Assembly (NCBI GenBank): GCA_964481195.1
Contig: CAYZTB010000019.1
Location: forward strand, 1-48,796
Source: Palsa-948 sp964481195
GTDB taxonomy: Bacteria; Bacteroidota; Bacteroidia; Palsa-948
Direction of reading: 5' to 3'
Length of the DNA stretch: 48,796 nt
Shown here: in pieces, positions 1-9,000 of the stretch
Layout: every line of letters starts with the position of its first letter
Numbering within the stretch: position 1 is the stretch's first letter
Made by a program: the position numbers and the translations under genes
Notes under the pieces: model-generated
The model's input: the letters and a program-made list of their open reading frames with translations, nothing else
Database searches by the model: none
Told to the model about the DNA's origin: nothing

Positions 1-79
1 TGATCGGCATTATACCAAATGTTATGGACTAATATATAATCAGTAATGGTATAAGTTGATTATTTGTTCTCATTAAAAG

Positions 80-113
80 AATAAGCCCATTTAAGAAATT
101 AAGTGGGCTTATT
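80..113. terminator. Bidirectional intrinsic terminator
   Basis: A 15-bp inverted repeat (arms 80-94 and 99-113, one G-T wobble, core AAGCCCA/TGGGCTT) closes on a GAAA tetraloop. It lies 22 bases beyond the psd stop codon. Read on the minus strand the hairpin runs into a T-rich stretch, so it would terminate psd. It is nearly symmetric and could also stop a plus-strand gene entering from the left. Confidence 0.75.
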
Positions 114-135
114 TAGTTTAAAAAAGATGATAAAA

Positions 136-783
136 TTACACTTCGGCAATTATCGAAGTTCCACCCTGTACAACATCTTCCAATTTCACATTCAACTTTG
201 TGCCGATTGGAAAAAACAAATCTACACGTGAACCAAACTTAATGAATCCACATTGAGATCCTTGTTTAACCGCTTCACCTTCTTTGCCGTAAAAAACAAT
301 TCTACGAGCTAGCGCTCCCGCAATTTGTCTAAATAAAACTGGCATCTTTTCGTTTTTCACAACAATGGTTGTGCGTTCATTTTCGGTGGATGATTTTGGG
401 TGCCATGCAAATAAATATTTCCCTGGATGATATTTATAGTAAGCAATTGAGCCATCCATGGGGTATCTATTTACATGTACATTAATAGGAGACATAAATA
501 TAGAAACCTGCAAACGTTTATCGTGAAAATACTCATCTTCCATTACTTCCTCAATCACAACAACCTTTCCATCACAAGGAGAAAGAATATGTTTGTCATT
601 TACCGGAATAGTTCGGGTAGGATTTCTAAAAAACTGCAAAACAATAACCATTAACAAACCTGAAAAAATATATCCTGCCCACTTTACAACATCTTTACAT
701 CCCCATAAATAAATTATGCCATTCAAAAGCAAAACAAAGAGTATGGAGATAATAATTGTTGGAATTCCTTCTTTATGTATCAT
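136..783 (-). CDS. psd: Phosphatidylserine decarboxylase proenzyme (short type)
   Basis: Decarboxylates phosphatidylserine to phosphatidylethanolamine at the inner membrane. The 215-residue length fits the short, archaeal-like Psd family. Two N-terminal hydrophobic segments (about residues 8-27 and 34-51) would anchor it. Family motifs are visible: FFRNPTR at 51-57, SPCDGKV at 68-74, FMSPINVHVNR at 97-107 and WHPKSSTENER at 127-137. The self-cleavage site is GS in FGSRVDLFFP (Gly184/Ser185); Ser185 should become the pyruvoyl group after autoproteolysis into beta and alpha chains. It is transcribed away from the 851 gene, and a strong hairpin follows its stop. Start ATG at 783 is followed by a plausible membrane-anchor N-terminus. 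Confidence 0.93.
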   Translation of the reverse strand: MIHKEGIPTIIISILFVLLLNGIIYLWGCKDVVKWAGYIFSGLLMVIVLQFFRNPTRTIPVNDKHILSPCDGKVVVIEEVMEDEYFHDKRLQVSIFMSPINVHVNRYPMDGSIAYYKYHPGKYLFAWHPKSSTENERTTIVVKNEKMPVLFRQIAGALARRIVFYGKEGEAVKQGSQCGFIKFGSRVDLFFPIGTKLNVKLEDVVQGGTSIIAEV

Positions 784-825
784 ATAGCTAAGTTATTAAG
801 CAAAATTTATAAGTCAAAAGTTCTG

Positions 826-833
826 TATATTTG
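826..833 (+). promoter_or_regulatory. Candidate -7 box (TATATTTG)
   Basis: Exact match to the Bacteroidota -7 consensus TAnnTTTG, 17 bases before the GTG at 851. No clear -33 TTTG is seen at the usual spacing. It would drive the four-gene run ending with selD. The motif is short and occurs by chance in AT-rich DNA. Confidence 0.45.
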
Positions 834-850
834 AAGAAACGATTTCACGA

Positions 851-2326
851 GTGAAAACCACCTCCAGATATTCCGAAATTAGCAATTTTTTAATCAATGG
901 ATTTCTACGATCTTCTTGCTTGATACTTTTTTCTACATCCGTTCACGCACAGGGTGTTAATTTCGAACTTATTACAGGCACTAATAAATATGATGACGCA
1001 AAATGCGTGGTACAAACGTACGACAGTGGATATGTGGTAGTGGGCTCCACCAGCGGATTAGGTAGTGGGCAATCGGATGTATACCTTACTAAGATTTCTA
1101 AAAACGGAAAAGTGCTTTGGCAGCATGGTCTAGGAGGAGTGGGAGTTGAAAAAGGTAATTCACTAATACAAACTAAAGATTCAGGGTTTGCTATTACCGG
1201 ATACAGCAACAGCTCAGGCAACGGTGGCTATGATGTTTATCTAGCCAAAACAGATTCTAGCGGCAATTTGCTATGGTCAAATACCTATGGAGGATTTGAT
1301 TGGGACTTTGGCAACAGTATTATAGAAACAAATACGGGCAACTACGTAATTGCAGGGACTACCTACAGCTATGGGAATGGAAATGGCGATGTATATTTAT
1401 TAAAAACAGATGCAGATGGGATTTTGCTTTGGGATTCCGCTTATGGTGGCTCCCTAGAAGATGTAGGAAATTCTGTTTGTCAGGCAGCAGATGGTACGTA
1501 TATGGTTACAGGAACTACTAAAAGTTTTGGGCTAGGCGGTACTGATGTTTATTTAATAAAGAGTGATTTAAATGGCAATAAGCTTTGGTCAAAAAGTTAT
1601 GGTAGCACCGCCAATGACGTTGGAAACGAAAGCAAGCTTACAACAGGCAGTGGATTTATTGTGATAGGTTCTTCAAATAGTTTTTCTCCAAAAGGGTTTT
1701 ACGAAAACTGGATGATTCGTACCGATTCATATGGCGATTCGATGTGGACGCGCAGAGATACTGCTTCGTTCAATCGCTTTGCTACTTCTATTGCCACAAC
1801 TTCCGATGGAGGGTATATTTACACCGGACATGATGATAATTCTGCTGAGTACAACATGTATTTGTATAAAACCGATGCAGCTGGAATTTTTCAGAACTAT
1901 CGCAATTATGGTGGACAGCAACTTGAAAATGCGTTTTCTGTAAAACAAACGTACGATGGTGGTTATGTTGTTGTTGGAGTAACCGAAAGCTATGGAGACG
2001 GCAAACCCAATATTTATGTTTTAAAAACAGGTAGCAATTTAATTTCTACAGGCACCGTTTTGATTGTGGTAAGTACGGAAGAAAATATAACCCCCCATGA
2101 AACGATTAGCGTCTATCCTAATCCAGCTTCTGATTATTTTACTATAGAAGAAACAAAAAAATCAACACTAGAAATAATTGATCCACTTGGCAGAACGCTA
2201 GTTACTGAAACTATTAATCAAGGAAAAAATATTGTTAACACCACTACGCTACCAAATGGCATTTACTTCATTCAGTTAAAAAACTCGCAGCGTATTGCTT
2301 TCGGTAAAATAATTATCAGACATTGA
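851..2326 (+). CDS. Secreted propeller-like repeat protein with T9SS type A sorting domain
   Basis: Predicted surface or secreted protein of 491 residues with no recognised enzymatic motif. It begins with GTG. A hydrophobic segment ends in SVHAQG near residue 34, a typical signal-peptidase site. About seven repeats of roughly 51 residues follow (about 42-395), each with the pattern D-x-GNS-x-TxDGGYVVxG ... DVYLxKTDxxGxxLW ... YGG. Seven such units suit a beta-propeller, which is inference. The C-terminus, from about residue 418 (SVYPNPASDYF ... LPNGIYFIQL ... KIIIRH), is a T9SS type A sorting domain, so the protein should be exported by PorSS and cleaved or anchored at the surface. The next gene starts after 4 bases, implying co-transcription with a membrane protein, mnmH and selD. 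Its ligand is unknown. Confidence 0.85.
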   Translation: MKTTSRYSEISNFLINGFLRSSCLILFSTSVHAQGVNFELITGTNKYDDAKCVVQTYDSGYVVVGSTSGLGSGQSDVYLTKISKNGKVLWQHGLGGVGVEKGNSLIQTKDSGFAITGYSNSSGNGGYDVYLAKTDSSGNLLWSNTYGGFDWDFGNSIIETNTGNYVIAGTTYSYGNGNGDVYLLKTDADGILLWDSAYGGSLEDVGNSVCQAADGTYMVTGTTKSFGLGGTDVYLIKSDLNGNKLWSKSYGSTANDVGNESKLTTGSGFIVIGSSNSFSPKGFYENWMIRTDSYGDSMWTRRDTASFNRFATSIATTSDGGYIYTGHDDNSAEYNMYLYKTDAAGIFQNYRNYGGQQLENAFSVKQTYDGGYVVVGVTESYGDGKPNIYVLKTGSNLISTGTVLIVVSTEENITPHETISVYPNPASDYFTIEETKKSTLEIIDPLGRTLVTETINQGKNIVNTTTLPNGIYFIQLKNSQRIAFGKIIIRH

Positions 2327-2330
2327 TAGG

Positions 2331-3596
2331 ATGAAAAGAATTGCTGCTGGCATATTACTATTTGCACTTTTTTTATTCCTTGCCTTCAACAAACATAGCA
2401 AAGATGACTATCGCAGCTATCGCAGTGTGCTGTGGGCCGATGCATCGGGCTATCATGTATACAACCCTATCTGGTTTATTTATGGAAATAATTGTTCGCA
2501 AATGCCTGATAGCGTTAATTACAAAACCGGAACAGGGTTTTCATTTAACGAAAACACTAAAAGAATAATTACCAAATACACATCGGGCGTTGCAATTTTG
2601 CAAGCTCCATTTTTTTTAACTGCACATCTCTTAGCTGCTCCACTAGGTTTTGAACCTAATGGTTTTAGCCCTATCTATCATGGAGCGATTATGATTGTAG
2701 GAGCTCTTTATGGCTTATTGGGTTTACTATTTTCATTTTTATTTTTGAAAAGGTTTTTTTCTGAAAAAATATCTTTATTAACGGTAGGAATATTTTTTCT
2801 TTGCACCAACTTGTACTATTATACGCTAGATGCCTCTGGATTTTTACATGTGTATTCATTTTTCTTAATAGCTGCAGTTACTTGGCTTACAACAAAAATT
2901 TACGAGACGCCTACTACAAAATATATATTGCCTTTTTTCTTTGCATTATCACTGGCAATACTTATTCGTCCGACTAATGTGGTACTGTTAATATTTGTTT
3001 TATGCTTTGACGTAAAAACAAATTTTCAAGACCGGTTAGTATTTTTAAAAAGTAATTTTAAACACTTTATTCTTCCTGCTCTATTATCTCTGATAGTATT
3101 TATCCCACAGCTTATTTACTGGAAACAAAGCTATGGGAGTGCCATTGTATATTCTTATGGAGATGAAGGTTTTTCGTTTTTACTAAACCCAAAACTTATT
3201 TTAGTTTGGTTTAGCACCAACAACGGCCTATTTACCTATGCACCCATTTTAATAATTAGTGTGATAGGAATGATTACTGCCTTACTTCAGAAAAATAGCA
3301 ATGGCATTTTAATTTTATTTATGTTTCTTCTTACTAGCTATATTTTTTCAAGTTGGTGGAATTACTGGTTTGGTTGCGCCCTAGGAGCTAGAAGCTTTGT
3401 GGAGTACTACTCCCTCTTTATGTATCCGTTTACATTACTGCTTTCACAAATAAAAAACAAAGTAGCATGGTTTAGCTTTTTTACTTTCTGCTTAATCTGC
3501 GCATTTATTAATATGAATATTATTTATTATTACGATGGATGTTTTTACGGTGGCGAATGGGATTGGAATACCTATTTTAGCCTAGTTACAGATTAA
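2331..3596 (+). CDS. Polytopic membrane protein, probable GT-C-type glycosyltransferase
   Basis: A 421-residue integral membrane protein with about nine to ten hydrophobic helices. The N-terminal helix is followed by an extracytoplasmic loop containing WADASGYHVYNP and YTSGVAILQAPFF, a layout seen in GT-C polyprenyl-phosphate-sugar transferases, where acidic residues in the first large loop are catalytic. The C-terminal part has WWNYWFGCALGARSFVEYYSLF, resembling the W-x-G-x-R-x-x-E pattern of uncharacterised Bacteroidota GT-C-like proteins. No substrate can be assigned. It starts 4 bases after the propeller gene and ends 3 bases before mnmH, so it is inside the operon; it may glycosylate cell-surface material such as T9SS cargo, but this is a guess. 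Confidence 0.6.
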   Translation: MKRIAAGILLFALFLFLAFNKHSKDDYRSYRSVLWADASGYHVYNPIWFIYGNNCSQMPDSVNYKTGTGFSFNENTKRIITKYTSGVAILQAPFFLTAHLLAAPLGFEPNGFSPIYHGAIMIVGALYGLLGLLFSFLFLKRFFSEKISLLTVGIFFLCTNLYYYTLDASGFLHVYSFFLIAAVTWLTTKIYETPTTKYILPFFFALSLAILIRPTNVVLLIFVLCFDVKTNFQDRLVFLKSNFKHFILPALLSLIVFIPQLIYWKQSYGSAIVYSYGDEGFSFLLNPKLILVWFSTNNGLFTYAPILIISVIGMITALLQKNSNGILILFMFLLTSYIFSSWWNYWFGCALGARSFVEYYSLFMYPFTLLLSQIKNKVAWFSFFTFCLICAFINMNIIYYYDGCFYGGEWDWNTYFSLVTD

Positions 3597-3599
3597 AAC

Positions 3600-4646
3600 A
3601 TGAACATTCCACTGCCAATTAATGATTTTCTTAAGGAAGCAAATACTTCTCCTATTATTGATGTTCGTTCACCTTCTGAGTTTGCACAAGGTCACATTCC
3701 TAATGCAATTAACGTTCCATTATTTGATGATATAGAAAGAGCCCGCATTGGAACTGCCTATAAGCAAATTGGCAAAGATACTGCTATAAAAATTGGGTAT
3801 GAAATTGCAAATCCAAAGATTGACGCCTTTTTACAAAAAATAAAACTCATTAGCTCTTCGTATTCTAATTCCAACTCGATACTTGTTCACTGCTGGAGAG
3901 GAGGCATGCGGAGTGCAAACTTTGCCGACCTGCTCGTAAAAAATGGGTATAAAACTCACACGCTTATCAAAGGGTATAAAGCTTACCGAAATTTCACCTT
4001 AGAATATTTTAATAATGATTTTAATATTATGATAGTTGGCGGGGAAACAGGAAGTGGAAAAACTGAAATCCTAAAACATATTTCTCAAACCGGAGAACAG
4101 GTTATTGATTTGGAAAGAATAGCAAACCACAAAGGATCGGCTTTTGGAGCATTGGGCGAAATTGAACAACCTACTACGGAGCAATTTGAAAACTATTTAT
4201 GTGCAGAATTCCTGAAGATGAATTCTAAAAAAATAATTTGGCTGGAAGACGAATCTGTAAATATTGGGAAAGTTCATATTCCGGCTGCTCTTTGGGCTTC
4301 TATGAAAAAGTCTCCGATATTACGAGTTTCCATTCCAAAATCATTACGCATAAAACGGCTGGTAGAAGATTATGGGACATTTTCAAAAGATGAATTAAAG
4401 GCTTGTGTGTTAAAAATTTCTAAACGCCTTGGAGGACAACACGTAGCACATGCACTAGAGGAACTGGAAAAAAATAATTTAGATGTAGTGGCAGATATTA
4501 CGCTGAATTATTACGACAAAGCCTACAATTACAATCACGAAAAAAGAATGATGAAAGATGTGTTTGTAATTGAATGTAATTCCGCAGACCCTTTAGTGAA
4601 TGCAAAAAAAATAATTGATTATGCAGATTCAAATTCAACCAGCTAA
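3600..4646 (+). CDS. mnmH: tRNA 2-selenouridine synthase (MnmH/SelU)
   Basis: Converts 2-thiouridine at the wobble position of tRNA-Glu, -Lys and -Gln to 2-selenouridine through a geranylated intermediate, using selenophosphate. The protein has 348 residues, the family's usual length. The N-terminal rhodanese domain contains DVRSPSEFAQGHIPNAINVP (21-40) and the active-site loop HCWRGGMRS with Cys98, equivalent to E. coli Cys97. The C-terminal P-loop domain has GGETGSGKTE (147-156). selD, which makes the selenium donor, begins 2 bases after this stop, so the two work as a pair. A tRNA-Glu(TTC), a known substrate type, is encoded at 24624-24695. Confidence 0.96.
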   Translation: MNIPLPINDFLKEANTSPIIDVRSPSEFAQGHIPNAINVPLFDDIERARIGTAYKQIGKDTAIKIGYEIANPKIDAFLQKIKLISSSYSNSNSILVHCWRGGMRSANFADLLVKNGYKTHTLIKGYKAYRNFTLEYFNNDFNIMIVGGETGSGKTEILKHISQTGEQVIDLERIANHKGSAFGALGEIEQPTTEQFENYLCAEFLKMNSKKIIWLEDESVNIGKVHIPAALWASMKKSPILRVSIPKSLRIKRLVEDYGTFSKDELKACVLKISKRLGGQHVAHALEELEKNNLDVVADITLNYYDKAYNYNHEKRMMKDVFVIECNSADPLVNAKKIIDYADSNSTS

Positions 4647-4648
4647 CA

Positions 4649-5680
4649 ATGACTGAAAAAATTAAACTCACTCAATACTCCCGTGCTGCAGGGTGTGGCT
4701 GCAAAATAGCACCCGATGTGCTTGAAAAAATTTTGCATGGCGCTACACAAAAAGCAAATCCTAATCTTTTAGTTGGATACGACACCAAGGATGATGCTTC
4801 GGTATATGATATAGGAAATGGGCAAGCTATTATTTCTACTACGGATTTTTTTATGCCCATTGTTGACGATGCTTTTGATTTTGGAAGAATAGCTGCAGCG
4901 AATGCAATCAGCGATGTTTATGCCATGGGAGGAAAGCCATTTATGGCAGTTGCAATACTAGGTTGGCCAATAGAAAAACTTTCAACAGATATTGCTAAAT
5001 TAGTTTTAGATGGCGCACGCAGCATTTGTGCGGAAGCAAATATTCCACTAGCAGGCGGACATAGCATTGATAGTCAGGAGCCAATTTTTGGACTTGCTGT
5101 TACAGGAGAAATAGAAATAAAAAATATCAAAAAGAATTCCACTGCTACTGAGGGTTGTAAATTATTTTTAACAAAACCTTTGGGCGTAGGCATGATTGCT
5201 ACTGCACACAAACGAGGCTTGGCAATTCCAGACGACTTGGATGCTGCAATAAAATCCATGAGCCAATTAAATTCCATAGGTTACGAATTTGGAAAACTAG
5301 AGTATGTTAAAGCAATGACAGATGTAACAGGATTTGGATTACTAGGACACTTAATAGAAATGTGTGAAGGAAGCGGACTGTCTGCTGAAATAGAATATTC
5401 TAAAATTCCTTTATTAAAGAATGTTTCTCATTATATTTCAAAAATGATATATCCCGATGGCACCATGAAAAACTGGAAGGGGTATGAGAAAAAAGTTGCA
5501 GGAATAGGAGCTGAATCCCTCTTTACTTTGTGCGATCCGCAAACTAGTGGGGGCTTATTAATTGCAGTGGATCCTGTTTATGAAAATGAATTTATTTCCC
5601 TGTCAATAAAATATGATTTAGACCTTAAAAGCATTGGTGTTATTAAGGAAAAAAATAATATTTTAGTCGCTATTATATAA
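4649..5680 (+). CDS. selD: Selenide, water dikinase (SelD)
   Basis: Makes selenophosphate from selenide and ATP. The protein has 343 residues. The N-terminal loop SRAAGCGCK carries Cys16 (equivalent to E. coli Cys17) and Lys19 (equivalent to Lys20), so this is the cysteine form rather than a selenoprotein. Conserved SelD blocks follow: TTDFFMPIVDD (Mg-ATP binding aspartates), AANAISDVYAMGG, AGGHSID, DVTGFGLLGHL and CDPQTSGGLL. It follows mnmH by 2 bases. No selA, selB, selC or selenocysteine gene is in the window, so the local selenophosphate use is tRNA 2-selenouridine; the rest of the genome cannot be judged. Confidence 0.97.
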   Translation: MTEKIKLTQYSRAAGCGCKIAPDVLEKILHGATQKANPNLLVGYDTKDDASVYDIGNGQAIISTTDFFMPIVDDAFDFGRIAAANAISDVYAMGGKPFMAVAILGWPIEKLSTDIAKLVLDGARSICAEANIPLAGGHSIDSQEPIFGLAVTGEIEIKNIKKNSTATEGCKLFLTKPLGVGMIATAHKRGLAIPDDLDAAIKSMSQLNSIGYEFGKLEYVKAMTDVTGFGLLGHLIEMCEGSGLSAEIEYSKIPLLKNVSHYISKMIYPDGTMKNWKGYEKKVAGIGAESLFTLCDPQTSGGLLIAVDPVYENEFISLSIKYDLDLKSIGVIKEKNNILVAII

Positions 5681-6084
5681 TTTATATTTGACCACTTTCT
5701 TCGTGTTTTTTTTATTAGTGCTTTCTTTATGTTTTCTTACAAGAAAAAGAAATTTGACAATCATATTTTGTTGGATTTGTCGGCCTTGAAGGATATCCTT
5801 TAGCTTAAGTCATTTTTTTCTAACTATATCTAATGGAGTGTATTATAAATAAATTTGAATTACAGCTATTGCTTATATTTTATAAGTATCTAATAAGATT
5901 TTTTATTACTGCTTTTATATTAAGAAAGTAGTTATTTTTGTCAAATTAGGGTAAAATCAATGATTTTTTTAGTTTTTTTTACATCCCAATTAACTTCAAA
6001 ATACATTTAATAAATACGAAACTTTATTAGGATTTTCTCGTAAAAATGACTTGAGATACTCACTTCAACTACTGGCTCTACCTT
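5681..6084. other. 404-bp AT-rich intergenic region before the giant adhesin gene
   Basis: No convincing gene is present. An exact TAnnTTTG match (TATATTTG, 5683-5690) begins 3 bases after the selD stop; others lie at 5850-5857 (TAAATTTG) and 5933-5940 (TATTTTTG). Any of them could start the giant-gene transcript, giving leaders from about 140 to 390 nt. A perfect 12-bp palindrome AAGGATATCCTT sits at 5789-5800. A 24-codon ATG frame at 5729-5803 has no supporting signal. No terminator hairpin with a U-tract was found after selD, so read-through is possible. Confidence 0.5.
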
Positions 6085-9000
6085 ATGAATAAATTTTACA
6101 AATTAATTTTATCAGTTTTTTTTGTTTCTCTGTTATTTCCTATATCTGGATTTGCAACTCATATTGTTGGGGGATCAATAACTTACGAAGTAGGCGCAGG
6201 TAACACCTATACTATTACATTAAAAATGTATCGTGATTGTGGTTCTGCTGTTGCATTTCCTGGAAGCCCTGCAATTGAAATAAGAAGAGGTGATGGGGCA
6301 AATTATTCTCCATCAACGGTAACGCTATCTACTATAAGCACTACAACACTTGCCGCTACATTACCACCTTGCGCTTCTGCACCAGGAACACCTCCATGCG
6401 TAGAAGAGAGAATTTATAGAGGAACCGTTGTTCTTGCTCCTTCTCCAGCTGGAATTCATTTATTTTATCAACTGTGTTGCAGGAATGGTTCTATTACTAA
6501 TATTACCTCACCCGGTGCTGCTGGTGAATCATTTTATGCTTTTATCCCAGGATACCAAAGAGAATGGGTAGAAGGATTTTCTGGATTAGCGGATGGGTTA
6601 ACTTCAGATGCTGGAGCAACTAAATGGACTGGAAGTTTAGGCCCTCATCCAGCTACTTCCGCTCAAACTTTAAATGAGCAATTTGAAATAAGAGGTGCTG
6701 ATAGTTTACATATATGGAACGAAAACTTCACATTAGCAGATGGAACTACCAATGATGCAGGCCCTACTGCTTGGTCTATAACGCAAGGTTCAATACCTAC
6801 CACAAGCGCTTCCGTACAAGGAAATCAGTTTGAAGTAGCAGGAAGCAATAGCGCAACGGTAACCTGGACATCTGGTGTAATAAATATTTCTACCTATACA
6901 ACTGGAGTATCTCTTAGAGTAACTGCATCAAGAAGTAACGGAGGCGCTGGAAATTTAGAAGCTGGCGACTCACTAAAAATATATTACTCACTTAATAGTG
7001 GACCACTTACTTTGTTTACTACTAATGGACAATTATTAGGGAATTTTACTAATCCATCAACTGCCAGTTCAGATGGATTAATTGGAAATACAATTCAAAT
7101 CGTTATTCGATCAATATTTAATGCTACCTCTCCAGCTAACGAAAAACACATTTGGGATGATGTTCAAGTGATTGCAAATGCTGGTGCAACCTGGGCATCC
7201 GAAGTAATAAACATATCTACCTATACAGCTGGCGTAACTGTTCGCGCTATTGCTTCTCGTGGAGGTACAATGGAAGCTGGAGATTCCCTGAAATTCTTTT
7301 ATTCTTTAAATGGAGGCGCGCTAACTGCCTTTACTTCCAACGGGCAGTTATTAGGAAACTTTACCACACCATCTACAGCTAGCGCAACTGGTATTTTTGG
7401 AAATACTATTCAAATTTTTATACGAGGTGTGTTTAGTTTTGTGTCCCCAAGCAGCGAAATCTATAGACTAGACATGATATCGGTATATGAAAATTCTTTT
7501 CTTACCAATAATAGTCCCGTTTTTGGCTCTCCGCCTCCTTTATATTTATGTGCGGTAAATACGTTTACAATAAACTATTCTGCAACTGATGTTGATGGAG
7601 ATGTATTGGTGTATTCAATGTACACACCGTATGATAACGCACAACTTCCAACTCCTTATCCTCCTCCAAGCTATAGTGAAAATGTTGCAACATTTTCTCC
7701 AGTAACTTTTTCGGCTAGCTATTCAGCTAACTCTCCTTTTAATTCTCCTAGTCCAAGTGTTACCCTGAACTCTTCGACAGGAATAATGACAGGTGTAGCT
7801 AACTCATTAGGGCAATATGTATTTGGAGTAAAATGTTCGGAGTATAGGAATGGCATTTTACTAAGTGAAGTTGTTCAAGATTTCCAGGCTAACGTAGTTA
7901 CTTGCCCTCCCTTTGTTCCTTCTGCACCTACGATGGGTATGAGTAATTCAAATCCGGTATGTTCTGGACAAACACTTAGCTTAACTGCGTCCTCAACCTA
8001 TACTGGTACATTAACATATTCTTGGACGGGACCAAACGGATTTACTTCTACCTTACAAAATCCAACTATTGTAAATGTAACAACAGCTGCATCAGGCACT
8101 TATTCTGCTGTAGTTAACGTTACAGGATGTAATAGTACACCAGGAACTTTTTCTGTAACTGTAAATCCTAGACCAAATGCTCCAACTTTAGGAAGTAATT
8201 CACCAGTTTGTTCTGGGGCAACATTGAGCCTAACAGCAACTGGTTCGGCTACCTATAATTGGTCAGGTCCTAACAGCTTTACATCTACAGCACAAAATCC
8301 AACTATTGGAAGTGTATCTACTGCAGCTGGAGGAACGTATACCGCAACAACTACTTCAGCACCAGGTTGTGTGAGTACATCAACCACCACGGCTGTAACA
8401 ATAAATCCTACACCCGGAGCGCCTACACCTTCGAGCAATACACCTGTTTGTTCGGGAGGTACTTTAAGTTTAACGGCAAACTCAACAGGCTCAACTTATT
8501 CCTGGACAGGGCCGAATGGATTTACTTCATCGGTGCAAAACCCAACCATTTCATCAATTACCACTGCCGGAAATGGTACCTATTCCGTAACCGTTTCAAC
8601 AAGTGGCTGCGGAAGTTTAGCCGGTTCAACATCTGTAACAATAAATCAAACACCTGCTGCACCAACTGCAGGAAGTAATAGTCCACTTTGTATTGGAGCC
8701 ACATTAAATCTTACAGCAAGTGCAACTGGAACAACTTACTCTTGGACTGGGCCCAATAGTTTTACTTCATCTGTACAAAATCCAAGTATTTCGGGAGTAG
8801 GAACAATAAATGCAGGAACATATTCTGTTACTACAAGAACAAATGGTTGTACTGGTCCTGCCGGAACTGTTTCTGTTACTGTAGCACCACCTCCTGCAAC
8901 ACCCACTGCAGGGAGCAACAGCCCTGTTTGTGCTGGACAAACATTATCGTTGACATCAAACACAATTGCAAGTGCAACTTATTCTTGGTCAGGGCCAAAT

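Noticed and set aside
4649..4720. Selenocysteine codon in SelD
   Set aside because: The active-site codon reads as Cys (tgt), with no in-frame TGA.
5729..5803. 24-codon ATG frame in the gap before the adhesin
   Set aside because: No promoter at a sensible distance, no homology recognisable by eye, and its end falls in the palindrome; such short frames occur by chance.
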